This document shows positions 7,543-15,132 of a stretch of DNA of 15,132 nt, piece after piece (positions within the stretch are counted from its first letter, which is position 1; every line of letters begins with the position of its first letter). The translations under genes were made by a program, and so were the position numbers. The notes beneath the pieces were generated by a model. The model searched no databases and was not told where the DNA came from. It saw only the letters and a program-made list of their open reading frames with translations. This DNA comes from RBG-16-64-43 sp964353865 (GTDB taxonomy: Bacteria > Chloroflexota > Anaerolineae > Anaerolineales > RBG-16-64-43), in assembly GCA_964353865.1 (NCBI GenBank), contig CAYGXJ010000013.1, forward strand, positions 1 through 15,132. The letters are read 5' to 3'.

Positions 7543-8549
7543 CAGCCGATCACCACCAGGATCACCGCCGTCACCACCACGTTCAGCAGCGCCAGCGGCA
7601 TGAGCACCTTCCAACCGAACGCCATCAACCGGTCGTAGCGGATGCGCGGCAGGGTGGCCCGCACCCACACCATTAGGAAGAGCAGTGCCACCACCTTGAG
7701 CAGCAGGTAGAACGGCCCAAGCCACGGCAGGCGGTCGACAAATGGACCGAGGTAGCCGCCGAAGAAAAGCGTGGCGCCAATGACGCACACCGCGATCATC
7801 TTGATGTATTCGGCCATAAAAAAGAGGGCGAACTTCATCCCCGAGTATTCGACGTGGTAGCCAGCGGTGAGTTCCTGCTCGGCCTCCGGCATGTCGAACG
7901 GGGCACGGTTGACTTCAGCCAGCGCGGCGACGAAGAAGATCAAAACGCCCACCGGCTGCCACACCACAAACCACACGGAGCGTTGGCCCTCGACGATCTT
8001 CTCCAGGCTCATCGAATTGGCCAGCAGGATCGGCCCGACCCATGCCAGGCCGAGCGCCAGTTCGTAGCTCACCATCTGGGCCGAGGAGCGGATGCCGCCC
8101 AGCATGGCGTACTTGTTGTTCGAGGCCCAACCCGCCAGGACGATGCCGTAGATGGCGATCGAGGTGATGGAGAGAATGTACAGCACGCCGACGTTCAGGT
8201 CGGCCAGCGCCAGGCGCACCGACCGGCCAAAGATGGTTACGGTCGGGCCGAAGGGCACCACCCCCAGCACAATCAGCGCCGGGACCACGGTGATGATCGG
8301 TGCCAGGACGAATACCAGCTTGTCGGCCGCGCTCGGGATGAGCTCTTCTTTGAAGATGAGCTTGACCGCATCGGCGATCGGCTGCAGGATGCCGCCGGGA
8401 CCGGCGCGGTTGGGGCCGATGCGCACCTGCAAGCGGGCCAGGACCCGCCGCTCGAAAAGCGTCAGGTAGGCGAAGCCGAGCGTCAGCCCGAGCACCAGGA
8501 CCACGCTTTTGATCAGAGGTTCGACGAAGAACGCCGTGTCGAATGGCAT
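7542..8549 (-). CDS. nuoH: NADH-quinone oxidoreductase subunit H
   Basis: NuoH is the membrane subunit that forms the quinone entry channel with NuoB and NuoD. The 335-residue protein is of normal length with about eight helices. Family signatures are present: FERRVLARLQVRIGPNRAGP with GILQPIADAVKLIFKE after the first helix, and the charged loop NRAPFDMPEAEQELTAGYHV, both facing the quinone cavity. WASNNKYAMLGGIRSSAQMV is also typical. The ATG at 8549 lies 11 bases after the nuoG stop, with a purine-rich AGAAGG/AAGG ribosome-binding region across the nuoG end. The stop overlaps the nuoI start. Confidence 0.97.
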   Translation of the reverse strand: MPFDTAFFVEPLIKSVVLVLGLTLGFAYLTLFERRVLARLQVRIGPNRAGPGGILQPIADAVKLIFKEELIPSAADKLVFVLAPIITVVPALIVLGVVPFGPTVTIFGRSVRLALADLNVGVLYILSITSIAIYGIVLAGWASNNKYAMLGGIRSSAQMVSYELALGLAWVGPILLANSMSLEKIVEGQRSVWFVVWQPVGVLIFFVAALAEVNRAPFDMPEAEQELTAGYHVEYSGMKFALFFMAEYIKMIAVCVIGATLFFGGYLGPFVDRLPWLGPFYLLLKVVALLFLMVWVRATLPRIRYDRLMAFGWKVLMPLALLNVVVTAVILVVIG

Positions 8550-8560
8550 GCCTTGCCTTC

Positions 8561-11077
8561 TCAGCGTTTGAGTTCGGCCCGCGCGCCGGCATTGAGCGCG
8601 GGTCGCAGGTTCACTTCGATGGGCGCCGCAAGTGCCAGCGAGGCACTGCGCGGGAGGAGCATCACTCCCCGCGGGGTGGCTTCATCCACCACAACGGTCA
8701 GTTCGCCCTGCAGCCCATTCAGCACGAGTGTGGCCGCACCACCCGGCCGGACTCCCAGCGTATCGGCATCCAGCGGATGAAGCACGACCGACGGCGCAGG
8801 CAGGCGCGGGGCCAGCGTGGTCGAGCGCAGGAGCAGCGTGCCGCGGTCGAAGAGGCGCGAAATGGGCAGCGCCAGCCACTCGGCGCGCGGCGCGTGATAG
8901 CTCACGGCATGAGGGTTCACGGCCGTGCCGCGTTCGGCCGCACTTGGCAATTGCACTCCCAGGCCCTGGTCGTTGTGCGCGGCCGTGCCGCTGAACGGAT
9001 AAGCCGCGGGGCCGGTGGGCGGCCACTGCACCTCAGACTGCGCGAGCGCGGCATAGGTCAGGCCGGCATACGCGGGCGTGACCGCGGCCAGTGCCATGAA
9101 CACTTGCCCCCCGGATGCCCACGGCATCGCCAGGCCGAGTGCGCGGCCGATCTCGCCGGCGATTTGCCAATCGGGCTTGCTCTGACCCGTGGGCGGCACG
9201 GCCGGATAGAAGCGCTGCACCCGGCGCTCGCCGGAGGTGAAGCTGCCCTCGCGTTCGGCGAATGACTGCGCGGGCAAGACCACATCGGCGAGCTTGGCCG
9301 TCGCGCTGAGGAACAATTCCTGAACGACGAGCAACTTCGGCGCGCGCACGACCGGCGCGAGGGCGGGGTTGTCGCCGACCGGGTCGGCGCCGGCAATGAT
9401 GAGCGCCTGTTGCCCGGTGACGTGTTCGGCGAGTCGCCGCCCGTCGGGGCGCACCTCCATATCCCACGCGCCCTGCGTATTGGCCCGCAGCCATACGCCA
9501 ACCAGGCCGTTGTTCGGCCGGCCGGTGTGGCGCGTATCGATGAGCAGATTGGCAGCGGCCTGGGCCAGTGCGGAGGTGCCCTCAAAGCCCAGCCCGTCGG
9601 CCCCGAAGAACACGATTCCGTTCTCGGCTTCGGCGAAGGCACGCGCCGCATCGCGCAGGGGCGCCGGCGCGCGGGCCGGATCGCGCAGCGCCTCCAGCGT
9701 CGCGGCCTCTTCGCCGAAGGCAATGCGCACGACGTGCGTGGCGATGCGGTCGGCTTTCTTCGGGCGCGCCGTAACCGTGATCACCGTGGCGCCGCGTTGG
9801 GCAGCCTGGCGAACGCGCAGCCACCAGATGGGCGCTTCTTCTTCGAGGTCCGTTGCGGCCAGCAGGATGGCTGAGCCCTGGCCGAGATCGGCCAGGTTGG
9901 TCCCCGCGCCGACGCCTACCCGCGCGGTCAGGTCGCCGCCGGCCATGGTCGAGTTGAGCGTGAGCGCGCCGCCGCGCCCGGCGATGAGCGTGCGCAGCGC
10001 GAACAGATCCTCGTTCGTGAGGCGGTCACCCAAGAGGCCGAGCACATGTTCGCCCGCAGCCGCCAGGCCCGCGTGCACGCGCTCGAGCGCCTCCGCCCAG
10101 GTGGCCGGCATCAGCCTCTCGCCCTGGCGCACCAACGGCTGCGCCAGCCGCTCACGATGCGTGGCATAGGCAGTCCCGAAGCGACCTTTGTCGCACAACC
10201 ACATGTCGTTGACATGGTTGTTCTGGCGGGGCAGGACGCGCTTGATTTCCATGCGGCCGCCGGCGGCCGCCTCGCGCCGCGTATGCAGCGCCATGTTGCA
10301 GCCCACCGGGCAGTGGGTGCAGATCGAGGCCGAGCTGCGCATCTCCCACGGCCGCGCGCCGAAGCGGAAATCGGCCGTGGTCAGCGCGCCCACCGGGCAG
10401 ACGTCGGTGGTGTTGCCGGAGAACTTCGAGTCGAAGCCGGGCTCGGAGAAAGTGGCAATCTGCAATTTGCGCCCGCGCTGATAGAACCCGATCACCGGAT
10501 CGCCCGCCACGTCAGTCTGAAAGCGAACACAGCGCGCGCATTGAATGCAGCGTTCCTGATCGAGCCAGATGAGATCGCCGAGCGGCACGTGTTTGCCCAG
10601 GCGGTGCTTGTCGGTGAAGATGAAGCGGCTCAGCCCCGGTCCGTATTCAAGGGTCTGATTCTGCAGCGGGCACTCGCCGCCCTTGTCGCACACCGGACAA
10701 TCGAGCGGGTGTGAGGTGAGCAGGAACTCGAGCACATCGTGGCGCGCCGCGCGCACCGTTTCGCTCGCCGTGCGCACGACCATGCCCTCGCTGACCGGCG
10801 TCGTGCACGATGTTTCGAGTTTCGGGCCGAACGCAATCTGCGGCTGGCCTTGCGCGTCGAGCACCGGTTTGCCGGTGGCGCGATCGACCTGCGGCCGGCC
10901 GATCTCCACCAGGCACATGCGGCACATGCCCACCGGCTCGAGATGCGGGTGATAGCAGAAGACCGGGATATCGATCCCCGCGCGCTTGGCTGCGTCCACA
11001 ATGAGAGTCCCCGCGGGGACGCGCAGCGCTTTCCCGTCAATGGTCAGGCGGATTCCCGAACGCGTCGGCTCAGGCAT
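8561..11077 (-). CDS. nuoG: NADH-quinone oxidoreductase subunit G (iron-sulfur protein)
   Basis: NuoG is the large iron-sulfur subunit of the NADH module, relaying electrons from NuoF to NuoI. Domains in order: a 2Fe-2S ferredoxin fold with Cys41, 52, 55, 91 (N1b); His123, Cys127, 130, 136 (N5, in HPLDCPVCDKGGECPLQ); Cys177, 180, 183, 227 (N4, CIQCARC...DVCPVG); then a molybdopterin-oxidoreductase-like domain opening with Cys253, 256, 260, 295 (ICTHCPVGC...MWLCDKGRF), an N7-type set that many homologues lack. The remaining 540 residues resemble the molybdenum-enzyme fold, which in NuoG has no known molybdenum. The 838-residue length is within the range of long NuoG. I chose the ATG at 11077 (MPEPTRSGIRL), with GGTGA about 7-8 bases upstream; a GTG at 11083 is the alternative. 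It overlaps nuoF by 8 bases. Confidence 0.96.
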   Translation of the reverse strand: MPEPTRSGIRLTIDGKALRVPAGTLIVDAAKRAGIDIPVFCYHPHLEPVGMCRMCLVEIGRPQVDRATGKPVLDAQGQPQIAFGPKLETSCTTPVSEGMVVRTASETVRAARHDVLEFLLTSHPLDCPVCDKGGECPLQNQTLEYGPGLSRFIFTDKHRLGKHVPLGDLIWLDQERCIQCARCVRFQTDVAGDPVIGFYQRGRKLQIATFSEPGFDSKFSGNTTDVCPVGALTTADFRFGARPWEMRSSASICTHCPVGCNMALHTRREAAAGGRMEIKRVLPRQNNHVNDMWLCDKGRFGTAYATHRERLAQPLVRQGERLMPATWAEALERVHAGLAAAGEHVLGLLGDRLTNEDLFALRTLIAGRGGALTLNSTMAGGDLTARVGVGAGTNLADLGQGSAILLAATDLEEEAPIWWLRVRQAAQRGATVITVTARPKKADRIATHVVRIAFGEEAATLEALRDPARAPAPLRDAARAFAEAENGIVFFGADGLGFEGTSALAQAAANLLIDTRHTGRPNNGLVGVWLRANTQGAWDMEVRPDGRRLAEHVTGQQALIIAGADPVGDNPALAPVVRAPKLLVVQELFLSATAKLADVVLPAQSFAEREGSFTSGERRVQRFYPAVPPTGQSKPDWQIAGEIGRALGLAMPWASGGQVFMALAAVTPAYAGLTYAALAQSEVQWPPTGPAAYPFSGTAAHNDQGLGVQLPSAAERGTAVNPHAVSYHAPRAEWLALPISRLFDRGTLLLRSTTLAPRLPAPSVVLHPLDADTLGVRPGGAATLVLNGLQGELTVVVDEATPRGVMLLPRSASLALAAPIEVNLRPALNAGARAELKR

Positions 11078-12362
11078 GCTCACTCACCACGACAGCCTCA
11101 GCCCGAGGCGCGGGCTGGGAGATGTGACGCTGATAGTCCTCGGCGAAGAGAGCCAGGCTGGATTGCACCGGGCCGATGGCGAATTCGCCGAGTGGGCACA
11201 GGCATTTGTTCTGAATCTGACCGGCCACTTGGCCCAGCAAACTCACGTCTTCGGCCGTGGCCTGGCCAGATTGGATGTGCTCCAAGAGGCGCAGCATCCA
11301 GTAAGTGCCCTCGCGGCAGGGCGTGCACTTGCCGCACGACTCGTGCTTGAAGAAACGACTGGTCTTGAGTGCCAGCCAGCTCATGTCGACGGTTTCATCC
11401 AGGACGATGACCGAGGCCGAGCCAAGCAGCGAGCCCGCCGCCGCGACCGATTCGTAGTCCATCGGCGTGTCGAGCACGGCCTCCGTCGCGGGCAAGAGGG
11501 TCGAGGAGGCGCCGGCCGGCATGATCGCCTTGGGCTTGCGTCCGCCGGGCAGCCCGCCGCCCAGCTCGTAGATCAGCGTGCGGAAGGTGGTACCCAGCGG
11601 CACTTCGTAGTTGCCCGGGCGGTTGATGTGCCCCGAAAGCGAGAATACCTTCGGCCCGCTGCTTTTGGGTGTGCCGAGGCTGCGGTACCAGGTCGCCCCG
11701 CGTGCAACGATCGGCGGCAGGTTGGTGAGCGTCTCGACGTTGTTGACCACCGTGGGTTTGCCGTACAACCCGAAGATGGCAGGGAAAGGCGGCCGGATGC
11801 GCGGCTGGCCGATCTTGCCCTCCAGCGACTCAAGCATCGCCGTTTCCTCGCCGCAAATGTAGGCCCCGGCCCCGAGATGGGTGTAGATCTCCAGCGAGAA
11901 CGCCGAGCCCAGGATATGCTCGCCCAGCCATCCGGCCGCGCGCATCTCGGCGATGCGGCGGTCGAGCTCACGCAAGAGATCCCAGAACTCGCCGCGGCAG
12001 TAAATGTAGGCGCGTTCCGCCTGCGCGGCGAAGGCCGCCAGCACCACGCCTTCCAGGAACTGGAAGGGGTTGCGCTCCATCAGCTCGCGGTCTTTGAACG
12101 TTCCGGGTTCCGATTCGTCGGCGTTGACAACCAGGTAGCGCGGAAAGACGTCTTTGGGCAGGAAAGCCCACTTGAGGCCGGTTGGGAAGCCCGCCCCGCC
12201 CCGCCCACGCAGGCCGGAGGCTTTGACCTCTTCCATCACCTGGACCGGGGTCAAGCTCGTCACGGCCTTGCGCAAGGCCTCGAACCCGCCGTGTGCCAGG
12301 TAGACCTCGAGCTTGTCGATATCGGCGACGTCGCGGTGACGCAGCAGGATGTGCTCGCTCAT
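11070..12362 (-). CDS. nuoF: NADH-quinone oxidoreductase subunit F (NADH/FMN site)
   Basis: NuoF binds NADH and FMN and starts electron transfer. The 430-residue protein is of normal length. Visible motifs: the glycine-rich nucleotide site GRGGAGFPTGLKW (residues 53-65), NADESEPGTFKDR (80-92), GAYICGEETAMLESLEG (166-182) with KIGQPRIRPPFPA after it, and the N3 4Fe-4S ligands Cys343, 346, 349 (ESCGKCTPCREGT) and Cys389 (CLCPLGEFA). The frame extends 12 codons to a TTG at 12398, but that stretch is not NuoF-like. The ATG at 12362 (MSEHILLRHRD) matches the family N-terminus and overlaps the stop of a 16-codon mini-ORF as ATGA. No strong Shine-Dalgarno sequence is seen, so coupling may supply initiation. 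Confidence 0.96.
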   Translation of the reverse strand: MSEHILLRHRDVADIDKLEVYLAHGGFEALRKAVTSLTPVQVMEEVKASGLRGRGGAGFPTGLKWAFLPKDVFPRYLVVNADESEPGTFKDRELMERNPFQFLEGVVLAAFAAQAERAYIYCRGEFWDLLRELDRRIAEMRAAGWLGEHILGSAFSLEIYTHLGAGAYICGEETAMLESLEGKIGQPRIRPPFPAIFGLYGKPTVVNNVETLTNLPPIVARGATWYRSLGTPKSSGPKVFSLSGHINRPGNYEVPLGTTFRTLIYELGGGLPGGRKPKAIMPAGASSTLLPATEAVLDTPMDYESVAAAGSLLGSASVIVLDETVDMSWLALKTSRFFKHESCGKCTPCREGTYWMLRLLEHIQSGQATAEDVSLLGQVAGQIQNKCLCPLGEFAIGPVQSSLALFAEDYQRHISQPAPRAEAVVVSEHA

Positions 12363-12409
12363 GCGATTCGCCGCCCGGCAGCCAGGAGGGTGCGCCAATC
12401 GGGGCTCAT
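12359..12409 (-). CDS. 16-codon mini-ORF bridging nuoE and nuoF
   Basis: An ATG at 12409 overlaps the nuoE stop as ATGA. It opens a frame of 16 codons (MSPDWRTLLAAGRRIA) whose TGA overlaps the nuoF ATG, again as ATGA. A ribosome finishing nuoE could step through it straight into nuoF. The peptide itself resembles nothing I know and is probably a spacer. It may also be chance. Confidence 0.3.
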   Translation of the reverse strand: MSPDWRTLLAAGRRIA

Positions 12410-12912
12410 GCCTTCGGCTCCTTGGAGGCGCGGCGCAACTCCTCGATCAGGTGCCCGGCCGAGTCCTCGCTCTGATTCTCGTGATAATGAATGCCCTGGG
12501 CATCCTGCACTTGCAGCACGGGCGCCTTATCGCAGCCGGCCAGGCACATCACCTCTTCCACCATGAACAGCCCGTCGGGGGTCACTTCGCCCAGGCGCAC
12601 GCCGAGGTTGGCGCACAGCTTCTTGGTCAGCTCCTCGCCGCCGTGTAGCGCGCACGGAAGATCGGTGCACACCTGCAGGGTGTAGCGCCCGGCGGGTTGT
12701 GGGTGATAGAGTGTGTAAAAGCCGGCCACCGTGCCCACCTCGGTGGGCGAGGTGCCGCTCAGCTCGGCCACTTCTTCGAGCGCGGCGCGCGTGATGTAGC
12801 CGTACGCGCGCTGCGCCATGTGCAAGAGCGGCATCACCGCCGAGCGCTTGCGCTCAGCCGGGTATTTCTCGAGCAGGCTGCGGATCTCGTCCGCGTACTT
12901 GTCTGCCAGCAT
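12406..12912 (-). CDS. nuoE: NADH-quinone oxidoreductase subunit E (2Fe-2S, 24 kDa type)
   Basis: NuoE carries the off-path 2Fe-2S cluster N1a and sits against NuoF in the NADH module. The protein has 168 residues, normal for bacterial NuoE. It has a helical N-terminal domain (residues 1-75, with MAQRAYGYIT and GTVAGFYTLYH) and a thioredoxin-like C-terminal domain with the four ligands Cys82 and Cys87 (VCTDLPC) and Cys123 and Cys127 (CLAGC). The ATG at 12912 is 21 bases after the nuoD stop, with AGGA 9 bases upstream. The end overlaps the mini-ORF that leads to nuoF. Confidence 0.97.
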   Translation of the reverse strand: MLADKYADEIRSLLEKYPAERKRSAVMPLLHMAQRAYGYITRAALEEVAELSGTSPTEVGTVAGFYTLYHPQPAGRYTLQVCTDLPCALHGGEELTKKLCANLGVRLGEVTPDGLFMVEEVMCLAGCDKAPVLQVQDAQGIHYHENQSEDSAGHLIEELRRASKEPKA

Positions 12913-12933
12913 CCGTCTAAATCCTGTCTTCCG

Positions 12934-14235
12934 CTAGCGGTCCACGTCGCCCAGCACGATATCCAGGCTGCCGATAATGCCCACCAGATCCGCCACCAGG
13001 TGGCCCTTGGCCAGTATCGGCAGCGCCGAGATGTTCACAAAGGAAGGCGTGCGCCAGTAGACGCGCTGCGCCTTGGGCCCGCCGTTGCCCTCGAGGTAGA
13101 CCCCCAGCTCGCCGCGCGGGCTCTCGACGGCCGAGTAGACCGCCCCGCGCGGGGCATCGAAGCCCTCGGTCCACAGCTTGAAGTGGTGGATGAGGGACTC
13201 CATGCTCTGGCCGAGTTCCGAACGCGGCGGCGGGACGAATTTTCGGTTGGCGGATTGCACCGGCCCGCGCGGCAGCCCACTGAGCGCCTGCTCGACGATG
13301 CGCAGGCTTTGCGGCATCTCCGCCATGCGCACGCGGTAGCGGTCGTACACGTCGCCCTTGCTGCCCAGCGGCACCTCGAAGTCGTATTGCTCGTAGCCCG
13401 AGTAAGGCATGGCCTTGCGCAGGTCGTAGTTCACGCCCGAGCCGCGCAACGCCCCGCCGGTCAGGCCAGCCTGAAGCGCGGCTTCGCCCGAGATCACGCC
13501 GATGCCCCGCGTCCGGTCGAGGAACAGCGGATTCTTCGTCAGCAGCCGCTCGTACTGCTGCAAGCGGTGGGGGAAGATCTTGATGAATTCGCGCACGGCC
13601 GGCTCGAACTCGGGGGGCACATCGCGCCACAACCCGCCGGGGCGGATGTAGGAGGTCATCATGCGCTGGCCCGAGACCATCTCGAGGATATCCAGGATGA
13701 TCTCGCGTTCTCGGAAGCAGTACAGGAACACGGACATGGCTGCCAGATCGAGGGCGTGCGTGCCCAGCCACACCAGATGGGAGGAGATGCGCTGCAACTC
13801 GGCCAGAATGACGCGGATGGCCTGGGCCCGCGGCGGAACGTCCAACCCCACCAGCTTCTCCACCGCCAGCGCGTAGGCCAGGTTATTGCCCACGTTGTTC
13901 ATGTAGTCGAGGCGGTCGGTCATCACCAGCGCCTTGATGTAGGTCTTGGATTCCATGTTCTTTTCGACGCCGGTATGCAGGAAGCCGATATCCGGAATGC
14001 AAGTGATGACGCGCTCGCCGTCGAGCTCGAGGATCAGGCGCAGCACGCCGTGCGTGGAAGGGTGCTGCGGCCCCATATTGAGGATGACCGTCTCGCCGCT
14101 GAGCGCGCGCTCCGAAACCAGATGGCGGTATTCGGCCAGACGCGGATCGTCGAAAAGCGCCGCCTCGGGCGTCATCTCGCTTTCGGTCACGGATGCTTCG
14201 GGCGGCATGCGGCGGCCGGAATCACTCTTTGGCAT
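12934..14235 (-). CDS. nuoD: NADH-quinone oxidoreductase subunit D (49 kDa type)
   Basis: NuoD forms, with NuoB, the quinone-reduction site of complex I; it descends from the large subunit of NiFe hydrogenases. Visible motifs: GPQHPSTHGVLRL (residues 55-67, quinone-site His in the first beta hairpin), HTGVEKNMESKTY, DRLDY (quinone-site Tyr at about 111) and the conserved end GSLDIVLGDVDR. The usual NiFe-binding cysteines are not seen, as expected for NuoD. The start is uncertain. The ATG at 14235 gives 433 residues, overlaps nuoC by 14 bases and has GGAAG about 7-8 bases upstream; ATGs at 14208 and 14175 (413 residues, nearer the family length) are alternatives. The longer frame to 14442 overlaps nuoC and is not NuoD-like. 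Confidence 0.95.
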   Translation of the reverse strand: MPKSDSGRRMPPEASVTESEMTPEAALFDDPRLAEYRHLVSERALSGETVILNMGPQHPSTHGVLRLILELDGERVITCIPDIGFLHTGVEKNMESKTYIKALVMTDRLDYMNNVGNNLAYALAVEKLVGLDVPPRAQAIRVILAELQRISSHLVWLGTHALDLAAMSVFLYCFREREIILDILEMVSGQRMMTSYIRPGGLWRDVPPEFEPAVREFIKIFPHRLQQYERLLTKNPLFLDRTRGIGVISGEAALQAGLTGGALRGSGVNYDLRKAMPYSGYEQYDFEVPLGSKGDVYDRYRVRMAEMPQSLRIVEQALSGLPRGPVQSANRKFVPPPRSELGQSMESLIHHFKLWTEGFDAPRGAVYSAVESPRGELGVYLEGNGGPKAQRVYWRTPSFVNISALPILAKGHLVADLVGIIGSLDIVLGDVDR

Positions 14236-14743
14236 AGGGCTTCTTCCGGTCGATCTCATCGAAGTTGAAAGAGAATTGGACCTCTTCATAGCCCAACGGG
14301 TAATCCTTGCGCAGCGGGTGCCCTTGCCAATCGGCCGGCATGAGCAGCCGGCGCAAATCCGGGTGGCCCGTGAAGAGAATGCCGAACAAGTCAAAAACCT
14401 CGCGCTCGTGCCAGTTGGCGCTGGGGAAGACCTCCACCACACTCGCCACGCTCGGCGCGTCGCCCGCGAGGTGAAGGAGCAATCGCAGGCTCAGGCCTTT
14501 CTCGAGCGAGTGCAACAGGTAGACCACTGCGAAGCGCGGATCATCGGGCCAGTAATCAACCGCTGTCAGCCCGGCCAGGCGCGTGAACCTCAGCGCGGGC
14601 GCGTCGCGCAGTGCGCGGCAGGCCGCCACGATGTGTGCCGGGTCGATCTCCACCGTCGTCTCGCCGCGGAACTCGGTCACCGTGCGCAGGCCCTCGCCCA
14701 GCGCGGCGCGCAGCACGTTTAGCGCATCGTCCAATCCACTCAT
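14222..14743 (-). CDS. nuoC: NADH-quinone oxidoreductase subunit C (30 kDa type)
   Basis: NuoC is a structural subunit of the connecting module, packed against NuoD; here it is a separate gene, not the fused NuoCD of enterobacteria. The 173-residue protein carries the family signature near its end, WHEREVFDLFGILFTGHPDL followed by RRLLMPADWQGHPLRKDYPL. GAGGT (14750-14754) stands 6 bases before the ATG at 14743 (MSGLDDALNVLR), which decides this start over the ATGs at 14749 and 14770. The end overlaps nuoD by 14 bases. Confidence 0.95.
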   Translation of the reverse strand: MSGLDDALNVLRAALGEGLRTVTEFRGETTVEIDPAHIVAACRALRDAPALRFTRLAGLTAVDYWPDDPRFAVVYLLHSLEKGLSLRLLLHLAGDAPSVASVVEVFPSANWHEREVFDLFGILFTGHPDLRRLLMPADWQGHPLRKDYPLGYEEVQFSFNFDEIDRKKPYAKE

Positions 14744-14749
14744 CGTCAT

Positions 14750-14754
14750 ACCTC
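14750..14754 (-). promoter_or_regulatory. Shine-Dalgarno sequence of nuoC
   Basis: GAGGT lies 6 bases before the ATG at 14743 but directly abuts the ATG at 14749, so it supports the downstream start. Confidence 0.6.
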
Positions 14755-14820
14755 GCCCGGCCCCGAGCACGCGTCACCGCTCCGCGGCACCCAGCATGGT
14801 CGCCGCCCGCCTTCGGCTCG

Positions 14821-14837
14821 GCACGCGCTACGCGTGC
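14821..14837. repeat. Hairpin with the nuoB stop codon in its loop
   Basis: In the transcript sense GCACGCG and CGCGTGC form a 7-bp stem around the 3-base loop TAG, which is the nuoB stop codon. No T-run follows. It may protect the mRNA or be chance in GC-rich sequence. Confidence 0.45.
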
Positions 14838-15132
14838 GCAGCGAGCTTCTCCTTTTCCACTTTGTGGTGGAGCGTGATGATCCCGTGAATGAGCGCCTCC
14901 GGGCGCGGCGGGCAGCCGGCCACGTACACATCCACCGGCACCACCTCATCCACGCCCTGCATGATGGCATAATTGTTGAAAACACCGCCGCAAGAGGCAC
15001 AGTCGCCCATGGCAATCACCCACTTAGGGTCCGGCATCTGGTCATACAGGCTGCGCAGCACCGGCGCCATCTTATTGCTGACGCGCCCGGCGACAATCAT
15101 CAGGTCCGACTGGCGCGGGCTGGCGCGCATTA
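14828..15132 (-). CDS. nuoB: NADH-quinone oxidoreductase subunit B, C-terminal part (partial)
   Basis: NuoB holds cluster N2, the last iron-sulfur centre before quinone. About 100 C-terminal residues are visible; the frame runs off the right edge. The family core is clear: RASPRQSDLMIVAGRVSNKM, LYDQMPDPKWVIAMGDCASC and VPVDVYVAGCPPRPEALIHG. Two of the four N2 ligands fall in the window, the Cys of GDC and the Cys of GCPPRP; the adjacent Cys-Cys pair is beyond the edge. An extra Cys follows in GDCASCGG, where Ser is common. The ATG at 15130 is an internal Met, not the start. nuoC begins 84 bases after the stop. Confidence 0.95.
   Translation of the reverse strand, partial: MRASPRQSDLMIVAGRVSNKMAPVLRSLYDQMPDPKWVIAMGDCASCGGVFNNYAIMQGVDEVVPVDVYVAGCPPRPEALIHGIITLHHKVEKEKLAAHA

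Noticed and set aside
5893..7638. Long plus-strand open frame of 581 codons opposite nuoK, nuoJ and nuoI
   Set aside because: It is a shadow of GC-rich coding on the other strand. The product is full of Arg, His, Gln and Gly with no recognisable domain, and it crosses both real genes and the repeat gap.
12363..12398. TTG start of nuoF at 12398
   Set aside because: The 12 extra residues do not match the family N-terminus, and the ATG at 12362 does.
10986..12566. Plus-strand open frame of 526 codons opposite nuoF
   Set aside because: Antisense shadow of nuoF, nuoE and the start of nuoG, which have complete family motifs.
12697..14268. Plus-strand open frame of 523 codons opposite nuoD and nuoE
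   Set aside because: Low-complexity antisense translation (His, Ala, Arg rich) without any family feature.
14236..14442. Longer N-terminus of NuoD reaching 14442
   Set aside because: It overlaps nuoC in another frame and is Cys/Arg/Ser-rich without any NuoD similarity.

Overview
The window is almost entirely one minus-strand operon for the proton-pumping NADH:quinone oxidoreductase (respiratory complex I). Reading in the direction of transcription, from right to left, it holds nuoB (3' end only), nuoC, nuoD, nuoE, nuoF, nuoG, nuoH, nuoI, nuoJ, nuoK, nuoL, nuoM and nuoN. nuoA and the start of nuoB lie beyond the right edge, so the operon promoter is not visible. The DNA is GC-rich (roughly two thirds G+C by eye). 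nuoC and nuoD are separate genes, the peripheral-arm genes for the NADH module (E, F, G) are all present, and NuoG has an extra N7-type cysteine set. This rules out the short complexes that lack the NADH module and the fused NuoCD type. A GC-rich bacterium with an aerobic or otherwise quinone-linked respiratory chain fits. Chloroflexota is my best guess from the protein style and the intergenic repeats, but it is only a guess.

Layout: 15132-14222 nuoB (3' end) and nuoC; 14235-12934 nuoD; 12912-11070 nuoE and nuoF, joined by a 16-codon mini-ORF; 11077-8561 nuoG; 8549-6472 nuoH, nuoI, nuoJ (tightly packed); 6471-6157 a gene-free stretch of 315 bases filled by a repeat and several hairpins; 6156-2204 nuoK, nuoL, nuoM; 2203-1919 a second gene-free stretch of 285 bases with a diverged copy of the same repeat and an inverted repeat near nuoN; 1918-458 nuoN; 457-198 a gap with a strong hairpin just after nuoN, a possible 48-residue ORF and tandem 10-bp direct repeats; 197-1 the start of a membrane-anchored, probably signal-transducing protein that runs off the left edge.

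How the genes work together: NuoE, F and G form the NADH-oxidising module (FMN plus iron-sulfur clusters). NuoB, C, D and I carry electrons to quinone at cluster N2. NuoH, J and K link the quinone site to the membrane arm, and NuoL, M and N are the three antiporter-like proton channels. All key charged residues and cluster ligands that fall inside the window are present, so the complex looks functional.

Nothing here is a plainly new biological system. The most interesting non-gene signals are the two related intergenic repeat copies between J/K and M/N, the mini-hairpin array inside one of them, the mini-ORF bridging nuoE and nuoF, and the terminator-like hairpin that overlaps a small ORF with a perfect Shine-Dalgarno sequence after nuoN.
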